From assembly GCF_002999335.1 (NCBI RefSeq), contig NW_020312075.1, positions 1 through 64,000 on the forward strand: a stretch of DNA of 64,000 bases, read 5' to 3'. The DNA comes from Cyclospora cayetanensis (lineage: Eukaryota > Apicomplexa > Conoidasida > Eucoccidiorida > Eimeriidae). A program made the translations under genes and the position numbers. The notes beneath the pieces were generated by a model. It was not told the origin of the DNA, ran no database searches, and worked only from the letters and a program-made list of their open reading frames with translations. The first letter of the stretch is position 1, and each line of letters opens with the position of its first letter. This document shows positions 25,700 to 41,049 of the stretch, piece by piece.

Positions 25700-27032
25700 A
25701 TGGGTTCTGTTGTTGGGAGGACATCCACAGAGATTCTACCGTACGAAGTCATCAAAGATGCTCCAGCCTATGAAATTCGCCTGTACAACCAACATCCTGT
25801 AGTGCAGGTAAGTCATCACGACTTGAACAGTATGAAATAAACGCTGTTGGTTTACAGCAGGGCTTCGCTCCTACAAAGGTCTCGCAGTGTTTCCTGATTC
25901 TGTATATTGACATGTCCGTACGAGATTCACCTGATATGGTATATTCCTGTTGACAATTTGCCTAGGTCGGGCTGCACATTGCCACTAAAAGGATCAAAGC
26001 CTAAGATTGTAGCGGCTTAAGCACCGTGGGTTTGACGCATACTGGTTTTGCTGCAGGCTGAATGGCAAGCTGACTCAAGAAGCACCTTCTTTACACTTGC
26101 TGACTACATTGGCGCATTCGACGTCCCTAAAAACTCAGAGTGTGAGACATACCGCACTTCCTAGTCATTCGTGGAGCAAAATGGAGATTCGGATGCCCTT
26201 AAGAACGAGCGAACTGATACGTCCACGTGTCACACAGATCTCCTAGACCTTTTGAGTTTGTATTGCCGCAGCGAAGAAGATCGCCATGACAGCCCCCGTA
26301 GAATGCCTTGCTAACGGAGACAAGTTCAGCTTCATGCGGTTCTTTCCTCCCCAAGAAGTAACTCAGCACGCAAATCACTAAACTTGCAGTCTACCTTTGT
26401 TTTGTTTGTGAGGCACTGTAGGGTTCTCAGCTCTCAGGAGCAAAGGTATAATATGTCAAGGATAAAACTAATCACACATTTGAATATTCCAGTTACAAAT
26501 TCATCTCTCTAGCGTCAGTTTGATCACGCTTGTACAAAGTGTAATTGTAAATTCATTGCAGCAGTTGGCCATTTTTTCCATTTTCCTCCTAGTCTTTGTT
26601 TGCTCACTCATTCACTCCTTAACAACTGTTTTTGTATTAATATGTGTACAGTTCGACACAGCAGAATCAATGCCTGCGCCAGTATCAAGCGCCGTAACCG
26701 TGCAACCCTTACCGAAACGCTTTGTTGCTGCTCGCCGTTTTTCCGGCTCCGTTGACTTGAATAACCCGAAGACAGACCCATCTGTTAGGCCCCAGATGCT
26801 CCACTTAATCCGTGCGCTATTAAATGACGGCTTCATCAAGAGCGACGAACCGTGCGATACGGATGAAGCCGTGTGGCAGCAGCTGGACAAAGGGCATCTG
26901 AGGGATGGGGCGACGGGGGATGTTATGCAGTGGTCTCTCGCAGTTTACGACCGTCCACTCTCCATCCCCTTCTTTCGTAGAAACGAAATTTGGATTTGGT
27001 TGTCTCCAGACGTAGCAGAACGGGTGCACTAG
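25700..27032 (+). CDS. SOUL-family haem-binding protein
   Basis: Four exons, all junctions in phase: 25700-25807, 26057-26141, 26272-26357, 26652-27032; 219 aa, a normal length for the family. The start reads MGSVVGR, followed by ILPYEVIKDAPAYEIRLY, the usual SOUL beginning. Exon 2 carries FFTLADYIGAF. The exon 2/3 junction makes SKKIAMTAPV (65-74), the family hallmark KIAMTxPV, and FSFMRFF comes next. The last exon has the conserved C-terminal fold with AARRFSG near its start and IPFFRRNEIWIWL near its end. SOUL/HBP proteins bind haem or porphyrins; the role in coccidia is unknown to me. MGSVVG could be an N-myristoylation site, which is only a possibility. The gene is divergent from GALK. 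Confidence 0.92.
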
Positions 27033-27627
27033 GCTGCTAACCCGCAAGTGCTCTACTCTGGCTTGGCCTACGCTTGACTCATAGTTGACTCCATGTGTGA
27101 GCGGAAAAATAAGACACTCTCAAACAAGTCGCAGAACAGCTCTTTACACTCAAAGAAGCCGCATATAGTGCCTTAAACCATCTGCTCAAGTGCCTTTGCC
27201 TTTGCATCACTTCGATTTTGTAAGCGCACACAGCTCTCGGAGAACTCGATTTTGAGTAGTTTCTATAGCGGGGCAGCACAGCTCACTATCAGCCCCTGCC
27301 CACGCAACCTGTCTACCCACTACGATACCAGTGGCATTCGTTTCTGCCCCTCTCTCTTAGGCTAGGCATATAGTGCTCAATGTAGCATAATTTCAACAGA
27401 GGTCGAAAGCTGCAAAAAGCACCATCACAGGCGCTGCACGCCGATAGGAGGCAGGACATGCGACTTGGTGCTGAGGAGGGCCTCTCGGCATCCTTGGCGT
27501 GCTGATCCGTCGTATTGCATCCACATACCACAAGCGCATTCACTGCTGCCCACACCGTCGTAAAGTGAGCATATATTGATTTTGGATTATCGTGAAACTC
27601 TTTTAAAACAAAATTGGTAAATCATGG
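27033..27627. other. Convergent intergenic spacer
   Basis: Lies between the stops of the SOUL gene (+) and the sugar transporter gene (-). It holds the two 3' ends; nothing else was recognised. A minus ORF at 27313-27555 has no family likeness. Confidence 0.6.
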
Positions 27628-29171
27628 CTAGATTTCCTTCTTGGCTTCGTGGTGATGGTGGTGCCTCTTGTTCTTGTTCGTAACATAGGACTGCAACATG
27701 ATTACGGAGAACATTGCAGCAAAAGCGCCCCACTGCATTCCATTCAACTTGTGGCCGAACACGTACACTGAGAAGACGGTGGAGGCGGCCTTCCTAATGG
27801 TCGTGAATAGCGAGGTGTACAGGCTGCCAAAATGCTTCAGGCTCTGATATATAAACAACTGCCCCAGCGACCCGCACACTGCAAAGGCAAAGAGGTGACC
27901 AGCAGCATCCGGCTGCGCCGCGAGGAAATATAGAGGCCTGAGGCCTTCGGTGACAGCGGCAGCAGTGCCCACCCAAACAATCGCACATGCATTGGTCAGG
28001 AACATCATTAACAACGAGCTCAAATGTTTTTCCCTCGCCATCAGCCGGTCTTGACGGGGCCCCGTGAGGCCATCACACAGAAGCGAACCGCACAAAAATG
28101 ACAGCCCCAACACTGAGTTTTGATGCAGAGAACCTTCCACCGCCTTTGCCTCGTGCTTGCACAGCTGGAACACCGTCAGAGAGCATGTTACAACAAACAC
28201 GGACAAATAATCTTGCCAGGGATAAGTTCTTCCTGAGGAAAGACAGGCATCGCATAAATACATGCATGTATATGTATACACACATACATACACACACACG
28301 AACATACATACAGACACGCACACACACAAACGACACGGAGATCAGTTTCCCCAAAACGAGCGCAAATTTTATACAGGTTATGGCAAGAACTGCCAGTTCT
28401 GACCGAAAAAAGGAGCCAACAAATCTGACAGGAAGGTTGTCCCCTTAGTAATCTCAAAGGAATTAACTTTGTGGTTTATTCATAGGACTATATGCTTTCA
28501 CCTACAAACAAGTGGCGAGTAAGGGTCATGCACTTCAGAAAAGGCGTGGACGACGGATGTTATATTTAAAGCAGTGCCATCGATTTTAGAGGCATAAGGA
28601 CGGCTAAACGGACGTGAGCGTGTTTTAGATTATAGCTTTAGTGTCTAGAGCTTATTCTTTAGGGTTTCATACCGAAGAAAACGAATCCCCCAACAACGAC
28701 GGGCACCATCTTTGCACTTTTGACAAGAATCTGCGTAGGGTAGTTGACGTGTGTCAAAGCGTAGTTAGTAAAGAGCATAGAGCCAGAATATGACAGAGAT
28801 ATTAGCGCCGTCTCTTTGACGCTGTGGCCGCTCAGTTGTAAAAGTAGTTCCAAAGCACGGCGGCGATGCTGCAGCAGTATCAGCATGAAGGAGAAGATGG
28901 CGTTGCTCATGCACGCAACGAGAACCAAAAAGCAGGAAAATGAGAATTTTTCTCCAGTCTCTGGATGCTTGGTGCTGTATATCTTCTCCTGGTAGTATCC
29001 GAACATTAAGAAGAAGACGTATATACCGGAAAGAATCGCGCCGAGGAATAAGAAATCATTGTACCAAGTGCGCTTGTGGTGGTGATGATGGTGATGGTGA
29101 TGACTCTGCCCAGGCTCCAGCTGTTTTGGGGAAACTGATCGCGCTTTGCCTTCTGTTTCAGCGGCCACCAT
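27628..29171 (-). CDS. SLC35B1/HUT1-like ER nucleotide-sugar (UDP-galactose-type) transporter
   Basis: Two exons, 29171-28673 and 28232-27628, join in frame to 367 aa. A multi-span hydrophobic protein. Family signatures: the TNYALTHVNYPTQILVKSAK segment in exon 1, then YPWQDYLSVF directly after the junction, LLCDGLTGPRQDRL, and YTSLFTTIRKAAS near the C-terminus. SLC35B1 relatives move nucleotide sugars or ATP/ADP across the ER membrane. The C-terminus is AKKEI, a dilysine (KKxx) ER-retrieval signal that fits this location. Unusual are nine consecutive His near residues 24-32 and five His just before the tail, both cytosolic if the family topology holds. The start Met sits in an ACCATGG context. 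Substrate is inferred only. Confidence 0.88.
28255..28340. repeat. TA/CA-rich microsatellite at the 3' end of the SLC35 intron
   Basis: Mixed tatg/taca/caca repeats on plus occupy most of the intron just upstream (in gene sense) of the exon 2 acceptor. In gene sense they form a TG/TA tract before the polypyrimidine stretch and cctcag. Confidence 0.85.
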
Positions 29172-29897
29172 GGTGTCGTTCTAGTGGGAATCTGTAACGG
29201 GGACCAAAAGACGCAGGGCAGCTGTTATCGCAGACTCAACGCGATGAGGCGCCAGCAGAATGCAGAAAGGACAGAACAAGGCGTGTACAAGCGTAATATG
29301 GGTATGTTAGGTCGCAGTTTCATAAAAGGCTCACAGCAAAGCCCATATGCAGACAAGCGAAGCGCTCCCCAGTCGGCTGGCATGAGGGAGCAGGACCGGC
29401 TCCAGGTAGCACCTATCTCCTGCGTCAATATAGAATGTTACTCAAATTATAAAAAGGAGGGACATCGCATTGAAGGAGGGCATCGAGAAAAATGGACAAA
29501 GAGCGACCAAGTGCAATTCGTCACTGCATGCCACAGTGTCGTCGGCTACAGCCAATTCGTGTGAAAAGTATTAAAAGGTTTGTGATTTTGTCTTCTTCCG
29601 TGTTGCAACAAAGTAAATGCCAGGTGAAGCAAATTTATATAGAGCAGAATTTTTGAGTGTAGAGACACTCCGACCCCCCACGTACTTCACATCCTTTGAT
29701 ACAGCCGCACCCTGTCATTTCTCCGTTGCAGCCTAATAGCAGCATTCAAGTAGTAAGCTCATGCTGTACTTTCTGCACATGATGAATGCGTCCAGGGCGC
29801 CTGTCGCAGCTACACATAGCCAACGCTTTTTAGACACCTAGCGGCGAAGGGACAATGTGAGTCTGAGGGTACCAATGCTTCAAGAAGACCGGATCAA
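29172..29897. promoter_or_regulatory. Divergent promoter region, SLC35-like (-) and orphan gene (+)
   Basis: About 0.7-0.8 kb between start codons. A plus ORF at 29184-29564 has no domain or compositional support and is treated as chance. No element is specifically recognised. Confidence 0.45.
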
Positions 29898-29978
29898 TTG
29901 CCGCTGCAGAAGACACTGTATCGTATGCCCCGAAAGGATCGTCGTCTCTACCAACAGCAGGGTGAGCAACAACCAATT

Positions 29979-31691
29979 ATGCTCTTGCCGCGTTTGATCT
30001 CGCTCGTACCCCTCCTCCTCCTGCTCCTTGTACACCAAGGTCACAGCAAATGCCCTTCGCGAGTCTCGACCTGCCAATTTCCGGGGCGGAATAGGTTTCT
30101 TGGGATTCCAGCCGAGAATGCCGTGACATTTTGTGCGGCTTTGGTCTGCCGACCATCAGCAGCATCAAGGAACAGAAAAAGAACACAAATGACTTTTTTG
30201 TTGCGGCAGCCAGTGAGGGTTCTGGGACTTCAAGGGTTCAAAACCGATGCTTGCACCAGAAAGACATCGGCCTTAGACTCTGCCGCAGATGCGCCACCAG
30301 CAACACCATCTGGTACGCCGATGGCAGCATCGGAGGAGCCATGCATGCTTTTGCTTGACAGGGTTTTCCGATATCAGGACGTAGAGGCCGCGGCGCAGTT
30401 GTTGCGGCACTGGGAGCAGCAGCGAGACACATTGCTGCTTACCAGCTGGGAAAGCTGGGCTGCTGCAGTTAAGGTTTCAGTTCAACAGCTGCAGCAAGTA
30501 GTCCTCCTGGTTCACGGCGCTGCACCACCCGCCAAAGAGCAGCGTTGCACTCAACAGAAGCCGGATGCTGCTGATATACGGGTTAAGCAGAGTGCCTCAC
30601 ACTCAGATGCTGCTCCTTCTGACACAGAGGGAAACAAAATGACCACCGGCAGCTATAGCTGTGCCGGTGGAGTGTTGTCTGCTGCCGCCTATGAAGTGCT
30701 GCTACAGCTGGTACGGTGTGAGGCCGCGTTAGTGTTAAAGGGCCCCCAAAGCCCCGATTTGCTGCATCTGCACCGCCCTCCGTCTGTTAAGGAATGGGCC
30801 GCTGCTGCTGCTGCAGACACGGAAGCACAAGCCGCGGCAAAAGTGGCTGTGGCCATTAGCCGGTCACCTGACCAGAGAAACACAGGCATATCCCTCGCAG
30901 CACCATCAGAACAAAACATACTAGGTGAAAATGCATCGCTAGATATACGCGCATGGCGTGACCTCACGGCAACCGAGAGGCAACCACGCGCTGCACTTCA
31001 GGAGCAGTTGCGTGCACTGCATTCCCTTGTGTCTTGGCAGCAGCAGCATCTGGCGGCCTCTGCAGCCTCTGTTGTGCGACGCTTTCGGAGCACCACCTCA
31101 TCTTGGCAAGAAAAGCGGCTAGCAGCAGCTGGCACGTCAGATGCAGCAGCTGCAACAACAGGAGTTCCCAAGACGGGGGATCTCCTACTGGTGGCTTTAA
31201 GGCACGCACGCGAAGGTCTAAAAAAGCATGCCCTCGACGCCGTGCACTCACGGCATCTTGCTGCTACTGGTACATCTGCAGCGGCAGAATTTCACAGGCA
31301 CTCAGGGAACCGCAGCACAAGGAGCAGCAGCAGCGGCGCAGTGCCCACGTGGGTGATGTACTGGGGCTGGATGCAACATGGAATGGTGCAATGGAGCCGT
31401 ATGCAGCGTTTGCCTTACGAGATTCCACAGAGCTGGTGGTCGACCGCCACGGCCTTGAGAAAGCTGCGCAACAAGCAGGAAGGCGCAGAGTTGCAGCAGC
31501 AATTGCAGCAGCAGCATCCCGAGCGTCAATTCACTGCGATGGGAATGCAGCGTGAAGAACAGAACATCAAGCAACAGTGCAAGGAGCTGTCCATTACACC
31601 ACAAAAACTGAGAGCGGTGCAGATCGCCACCAGCAGGCCCATCAGCACGGAAGCGGAAATCATGGGACGCACACCAGACAAAGGCACGTAA
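29979..31691 (+). CDS. Ala/Gln-rich orphan protein with signal-peptide-like N-terminus
   Basis: A single long ORF (570 aa from the Met at 29979; 597 aa from an earlier Met at 29898). From 29979 the start is MLLPRLISLVPLLLLLLVHQ, a strong hydrophobic signal followed by GHSKCPSR and then a Ser/Arg/Lys-rich stretch. That is the layout expected of a secreted or apicoplast-targeted protein. The body is Ala-, Gln- and Leu-rich with short Ala and Gln runs and several Trp. I recognise no domain. Downstream exon-like blocks (31.96-32.36 and 33.0-33.35 kb) may belong to it, but I could not find a join that keeps frame. It is divergent from the SLC35-like gene. Confidence 0.6.
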   Translation: MLLPRLISLVPLLLLLLVHQGHSKCPSRVSTCQFPGRNRFLGIPAENAVTFCAALVCRPSAASRNRKRTQMTFLLRQPVRVLGLQGFKTDACTRKTSALDSAADAPPATPSGTPMAASEEPCMLLLDRVFRYQDVEAAAQLLRHWEQQRDTLLLTSWESWAAAVKVSVQQLQQVVLLVHGAAPPAKEQRCTQQKPDAADIRVKQSASHSDAAPSDTEGNKMTTGSYSCAGGVLSAAAYEVLLQLVRCEAALVLKGPQSPDLLHLHRPPSVKEWAAAAAADTEAQAAAKVAVAISRSPDQRNTGISLAAPSEQNILGENASLDIRAWRDLTATERQPRAALQEQLRALHSLVSWQQQHLAASAASVVRRFRSTTSSWQEKRLAAAGTSDAAAATTGVPKTGDLLLVALRHAREGLKKHALDAVHSRHLAATGTSAAAEFHRHSGNRSTRSSSSGAVPTWVMYWGWMQHGMVQWSRMQRLPYEIPQSWWSTATALRKLRNKQEGAELQQQLQQQHPERQFTAMGMQREEQNIKQQCKELSITPQKLRAVQIATSRPISTEAEIMGRTPDKGT

Positions 31692-31960
31692 ACATTCAAA
31701 CCGATTGTCTGCACGTAGCTTCCTCCTTTGGCTGCTTCTCGTCTGTCACACCATCTAATAGCAATTAGTTAGCTGTAGAATTCTCCCTCCCCCCCCACCC
31801 TCGCAGCGGTTGTGCTGCCGTGGCTTAGGCGTAGTAGCGTACCCAATCGCAAGTAAAATAAATCCTTATGACACTTAACAACTAGACGACGGTAGCAGGG
31901 AACTGGGAAACCCCGTAATTGAATGCCAATTCATACCTCACCACCCCTTGTTGTACCACA

Positions 31961-32357
31961 GCTATGCAATGTGCGGCTGGTCACAGGCGAGAGGCGCGAC
32001 CGCGTAGGAGAGCTGTTGGTGGCTGAGGATTCGACACAGGACCAGGACCAGCAGCAGGAGCTCCTGCACGCAGCAGCCGCGGAGGTTTGGAGGTTTGCTG
32101 CTGCCAATTTGGAACCGGAAGAGTTTGAAGAATTGCAAAAAGCAGCCTGCAGTCCCGTGGCACACGAGCTCTTTCACCGAGATCCCCTGCTGCAAAAGTC
32201 TGTGCAGCGGTTGAAGGAGGCCGAGCTAAGTGAGCTAGTGCAGCAGCTACCGGAGGACAAACGAGCGAATGCCACCGAGGATTCGCACATGCAGCAGCAG
32301 CTATTGGTTAATCAAAGTCATCTTTTACGTATTGTGCGGGATGCTTGCTCAGAATAA
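31961..32357 (+). CDS. Possible terminal exon or separate small protein, unidentified
   Basis: Open after an acceptor-like tgtaccacag at about 31960. Acidic, Gln/Leu-rich, with likely helical pieces such as EPEEFEELQKAA and SVQRLKEAELSELVQQL. It could be the 3' exon of the orphan gene to its left, but the most obvious donor (at about 31688) gives the wrong phase. An in-frame Met at 31923 would allow a separate 144-aa protein. No family recognised. Confidence 0.4.
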
Positions 32358-33379
32358 GTACACGCACTACCCATTCCACTAACCAGGCTGTTTTTTTTTT
32401 GGTAAATGGCCGAGTATGGAATTTTGTACGATAAAAGACCTCTATCGTAAGTGGTAATAAGAGAGGTTTTGGTTTGTTCAAATTACTTCGCTGTCAGTGC
32501 AGAACTACTTAACGTCTTTGTTATTCCAAGGAGGGGCACGCAAACCCGCAGTAACGCTTGCTTGATCCCTGGAAGTACCCTAAGAAAAACGTAGACCATC
32601 CCCAATACTCAGCCCTTGGAAAATTCCCTTAACTATGAGCTTACTTGGGTTTTTAAATAAAGGTTACAGTACACATGTATGCTTACTGCCAAAGGACACT
32701 TGCTATAGTATTCAGAGTGCCTTAAAGAAAGTGTGCACATAGAACATTGGATAAATCGATCGCTGATGCACCACGAAGGTTCAGTTCTAATCATTCAGAA
32801 AATGCAGCAGAAATGCTTTCCTCCGCCCGAGTTCTCAGCTGATTCACTTAATGTGTCAGCCGGTAAACTCGATAGGCACTACCGCCACGGAAGCTGCACC
32901 CGTTGTACTCTACAGAGAGGGACCGCAGAATTGGTTCTGACACAAGCGGCCGCAGCGGTAGAGCCTCAGCTTGTGGCTGTGTCGCTTTGCAACTACATAT
33001 CATATTGGGCGAGGGCAAGAACAGCAATATTATTTTAATACAGGGTCGCCCATACACCGTGGGACCTGTAACCAGCAGACCCACTGCTGTTGCTGATCCT
33101 ACCGCTTTGGCATGTGAATGCGACCCGCCACCGCTTGTGGGTGCTGCCTCTTCATGTATGACCAAAGCAAAACCTTATATGCCTTAAAGACAACAGCAAA
33201 GGAAACTGCCGCTGCTGCTGGACGGTACTGCCGCGCTTGCGGCAACTGGGCGGCCGATAGCAAGGCTGGGCGCAACGTTTCAAAAAGCGCGAGTTCTCGC
33301 TCCTCACCCAGACAGGCGGGAGGTCAATTAAAGCGCTTCTACGCAGATAATTGAAGGCGGATTGATAAAATACCACTAC
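32358..33379. other. Weak exon-like blocks before the CDPK 3' end
   Basis: Contains a T10 run at about 32391-32400, a block open on plus at about 32850-33038, one after an acceptor-like aatacag at about 33043, and a last one ending at 33354 (GRYCRACGNWAADSK inside). They might be exons of a plus-strand gene converging on CDPK. Composition is suggestive, but no joins or family could be shown. Confidence 0.3.
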
Positions 33380-38418
<5,039 letters not shown>

Positions 38419-39827
38419 CTTCGTTATTGTTTCGGGCAAAGGAATGAAGAGGTGAGACAGTTTCAAGGCAGCATGTTTTTGAGAACCACCTTCTACTGCA
38501 TTGCGTGTTGAGGAACCATATGAGTGAATCTTTTTGCCATATGAATGCTAATATTGATTCATTTCAACCAAGGAGCTTCCACGTAGTCTAAGGAACCAAG
38601 CTACTTTTTGCCGTGAGAAGCCTCTGACCACGCACGACACAGGAGTAAACTGCAGTGAGGTAAGCGCGGGGAAAACCTTACAAGGAAAAACTCAACCAAG
38701 AATTGTATGCCAGTACGAAATGCAGAGCATTAAACTGAAAACTGGAAGGCAAATGAACCAGAAGTATCAACAATGAAACATGACTGGCTGGTTGCCAGTC
38801 TATAGGAACAAAGTGGTGCTGGAGCCCTGCATGTTTCGAACACTGCTGTTAGCAGGAAAGCAACCACTGAGATAGGCTCAGAAAATAATACTCTCGAGAA
38901 AACGCATCTTTAGATCACAAAAGGGGGCAACAGTTGGGCCCCGGGGCCCAAGGCTGTACACGGGCGACACGCAGTACCACTGCAGCAATTGGTTATGGCT
39001 TGCAGGAATCTCCTTCGTAAGCTTTGCCTAGACTGAGACTCATCAACGCAACAGGCCCCTGGAAGTTTCTCAAATCAATGTGAACGAAAGGTGCTTTTTG
39101 AATCACAGGAATTCCTGAGACCAATGTCATAGCTATGGTGGGGCTGCTGGTTACGATGTGTGTAGTCGCTTGAATGGAACATGAGTGTCAGAAACAAGTA
39201 CACGGGCCCTCGAATTATCTTTGAATCTATGGCGCATGCTATATTTAACAGAACATGCAAATATTCTCGTTCGCGTAAGACAGGAGTAGCTTCCATATCA
39301 AAAGATCTCCTTTTCCTCCTTCACAGGCACATCACCGGGACTCATTAGTGTTGGGGGCATGGGTCAGATCAGCCTTACCATTCTGAATATGCGTGTGTAT
39401 TATATGGTTTACATGCGGCTTGAAGCAGCCCCATAAACTCGATTTGGGGATAAGTCCTTATCAGAGGCCTGTGTAGTTGTAGTGCTTCACCTAAAGCCCC
39501 CAATCGTAGAAGCTTGAGTTCAGGCTCAATACACACAGGATAAAAGGTTATTGAGCAATTTTCGAAAGAACTCCCACACTTCCTGTACACGCCCCTCTGG
39601 GTCCCTCGCATAAAAGAGGCACACTACGCTGCGCGTTGCTGCACCGCTCTGCGCTCTCCCAGCATTCACGGCTGATTGCGTATGACATTTAGCGCACGTT
39701 CATGCGAAACTGCGTCTTCTTGTAGCGAGGTAAAAGTACTATACAAAAACTAAGATTTACTGGTGTACTACATAGTCAGTCGCTTACTAACCCCGTAGCA
39801 GTAAGTGTGTACGTGTAACGTACACCC
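38419..39827. other. 5' flank of CDPK and intergenic DNA
   Basis: No ORF with coding character. It should hold the CDPK promoter. A short palindromic GC patch (ggccccggggccc) is at about 38937-38949. Minus ORFs at 39075-39296 and 39375-39611 look like chance. Confidence 0.5.
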
Positions 39828-40276
39828 TTACTTCTTCTCAATTTCATAGACCATACCTACATTTTGGCATCTGTGCGCGGGTCGGATTGGGTTCATGACA
39901 GTGAAAGTGTTCCCGTCCTGTTGTTCCTTCACATGTAGGCCAGCGAAGGCAGCGTAGAGGGAAAAAGTAAGTAAATGCGCCTTTCGAACGCTATCGAGAA
40001 AGTGAACAAGGAAAAGGCACACAATGGGACAGACCAAACCAACATAATCGTAGCGGTTCGGTGGCTCGCTGCCTTTGGAGCGCTGAAGTGTGCGCCTCCT
40101 GCTAAGCAAAAACAGGACACAAGGAAAATATAGAAGGTTAACGACGCATACACTAGTTGAGCGGTGCCGCGGGGTCTTCCGTCGCACTGCCTAGATGGTG
40201 ATGCATTTCTGCACGCAGCACAGTCGAATCCAAAGCTTAACGAGGCATATAAACGTATATAGGGACCACATACCAA
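39828..40276 (-). CDS. Possible C-terminal exon of an unidentified membrane protein
   Basis: Two overlapping minus frames are open and hydrophobic. The frame ending at 39828 has a possible membrane pair (YVGLVCPIVCLFLVHFL, then LTFSLYAAFAGL) and a polar tail ending EIEKK. The other frame (39929-40276) is equally hydrophobic. This could be a real 3' exon or T-rich DNA giving hydrophobic codons. No family, no joins. Confidence 0.25.
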
Positions 40277-40350
40277 ATAGTGCTTAGGCGTAACCCTGAG
40301 CGTAGTATCAACATAATTACCAGAAGCTTTTCAATTGATACCTATCGAAG

Positions 40351-40770
40351 ATGTGGGCATTTTCAAGAATCTTTCATGCTCCGAAGAACGGCAATTACAA
40401 AAGAATGCGAGAAATGCTGTTCATGGAGAGCACCGTTGTGAACCAAGCAGAGCTGCAGAGTCTCATGCAGGCAACATTACCAGAATTCGCTCCTCGTTCG
40501 ACCACTGAGGTCAGCATTTCCCGCCGTAGTTCACACGACCTTCCAGTCAAATGTAATCTTGGCAATTAGCTGAAACCGAGCGTGTCCATGGCTACCTGAG
40601 TATCTTCTGCCTCCTCAGAGGCTACTGCCAGCGAAGCAAAGACAGCGAGCAATTCAAGGATTTTCGACACTTCTTGAAGAGACCAACATTGATCGTTCTG
40701 TGGCACCTTCAACTTTTAGAACACTTGATAAAGAATGGCCACCGATTCGCGAGACACTGGCAAATGGTCC
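40351..40770 (+). CDS. Possible two-exon gene fragment, unidentified
   Basis: An exon from the Met at 40351 to a gag|gtcagc donor at about 40509 joins in phase 0 to an acceptor at about 40619 (ctcctcag) and continues open to a possible atg|gtccta donor at about 40766. The joined product is polar and helical. No family is recognised and no downstream exons were found. It ends close to the decayed retroelement and could be part of a repeat. Confidence 0.3.
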
Positions 40771-41049
40771 TACTCACCGGGCTGCAAGCTTCTTCCTCTG
40801 ACCGCCTTGTGGTGTACCTCGTAAAGCTTGCCGATCTACCAGCATCAAATCCTTTGGATCGGAGCGCACAGCCGAAACGCTTTTAGCACAGTTCTGTTTT
40901 TGTATTTTTTGAGCTGGGTGCAAACGTTTGGATGCATAAGCCACCTGTTGACTTCATCCATCAGCGTTAAGGGTGGTTGCTTATGCAAGGCAATCAGGCT
41001 GAGGCCCGTATAAGAAAAGTGTTCCTCACGGTAGGAAAGGGATGCTGCA

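Noticed and set aside
29184..29564. 126-residue plus ORF between two divergent genes
   Set aside because: It starts immediately upstream of the SLC35 start, has no domain, and lies where promoters are expected.
40674..40886. ENTH/epsin-like look (LLEHLIKNG) in one plus frame
   Set aside because: Only one short motif fits. The phase-consistent splice join uses a different frame, and the rest of the ENTH fold is absent.
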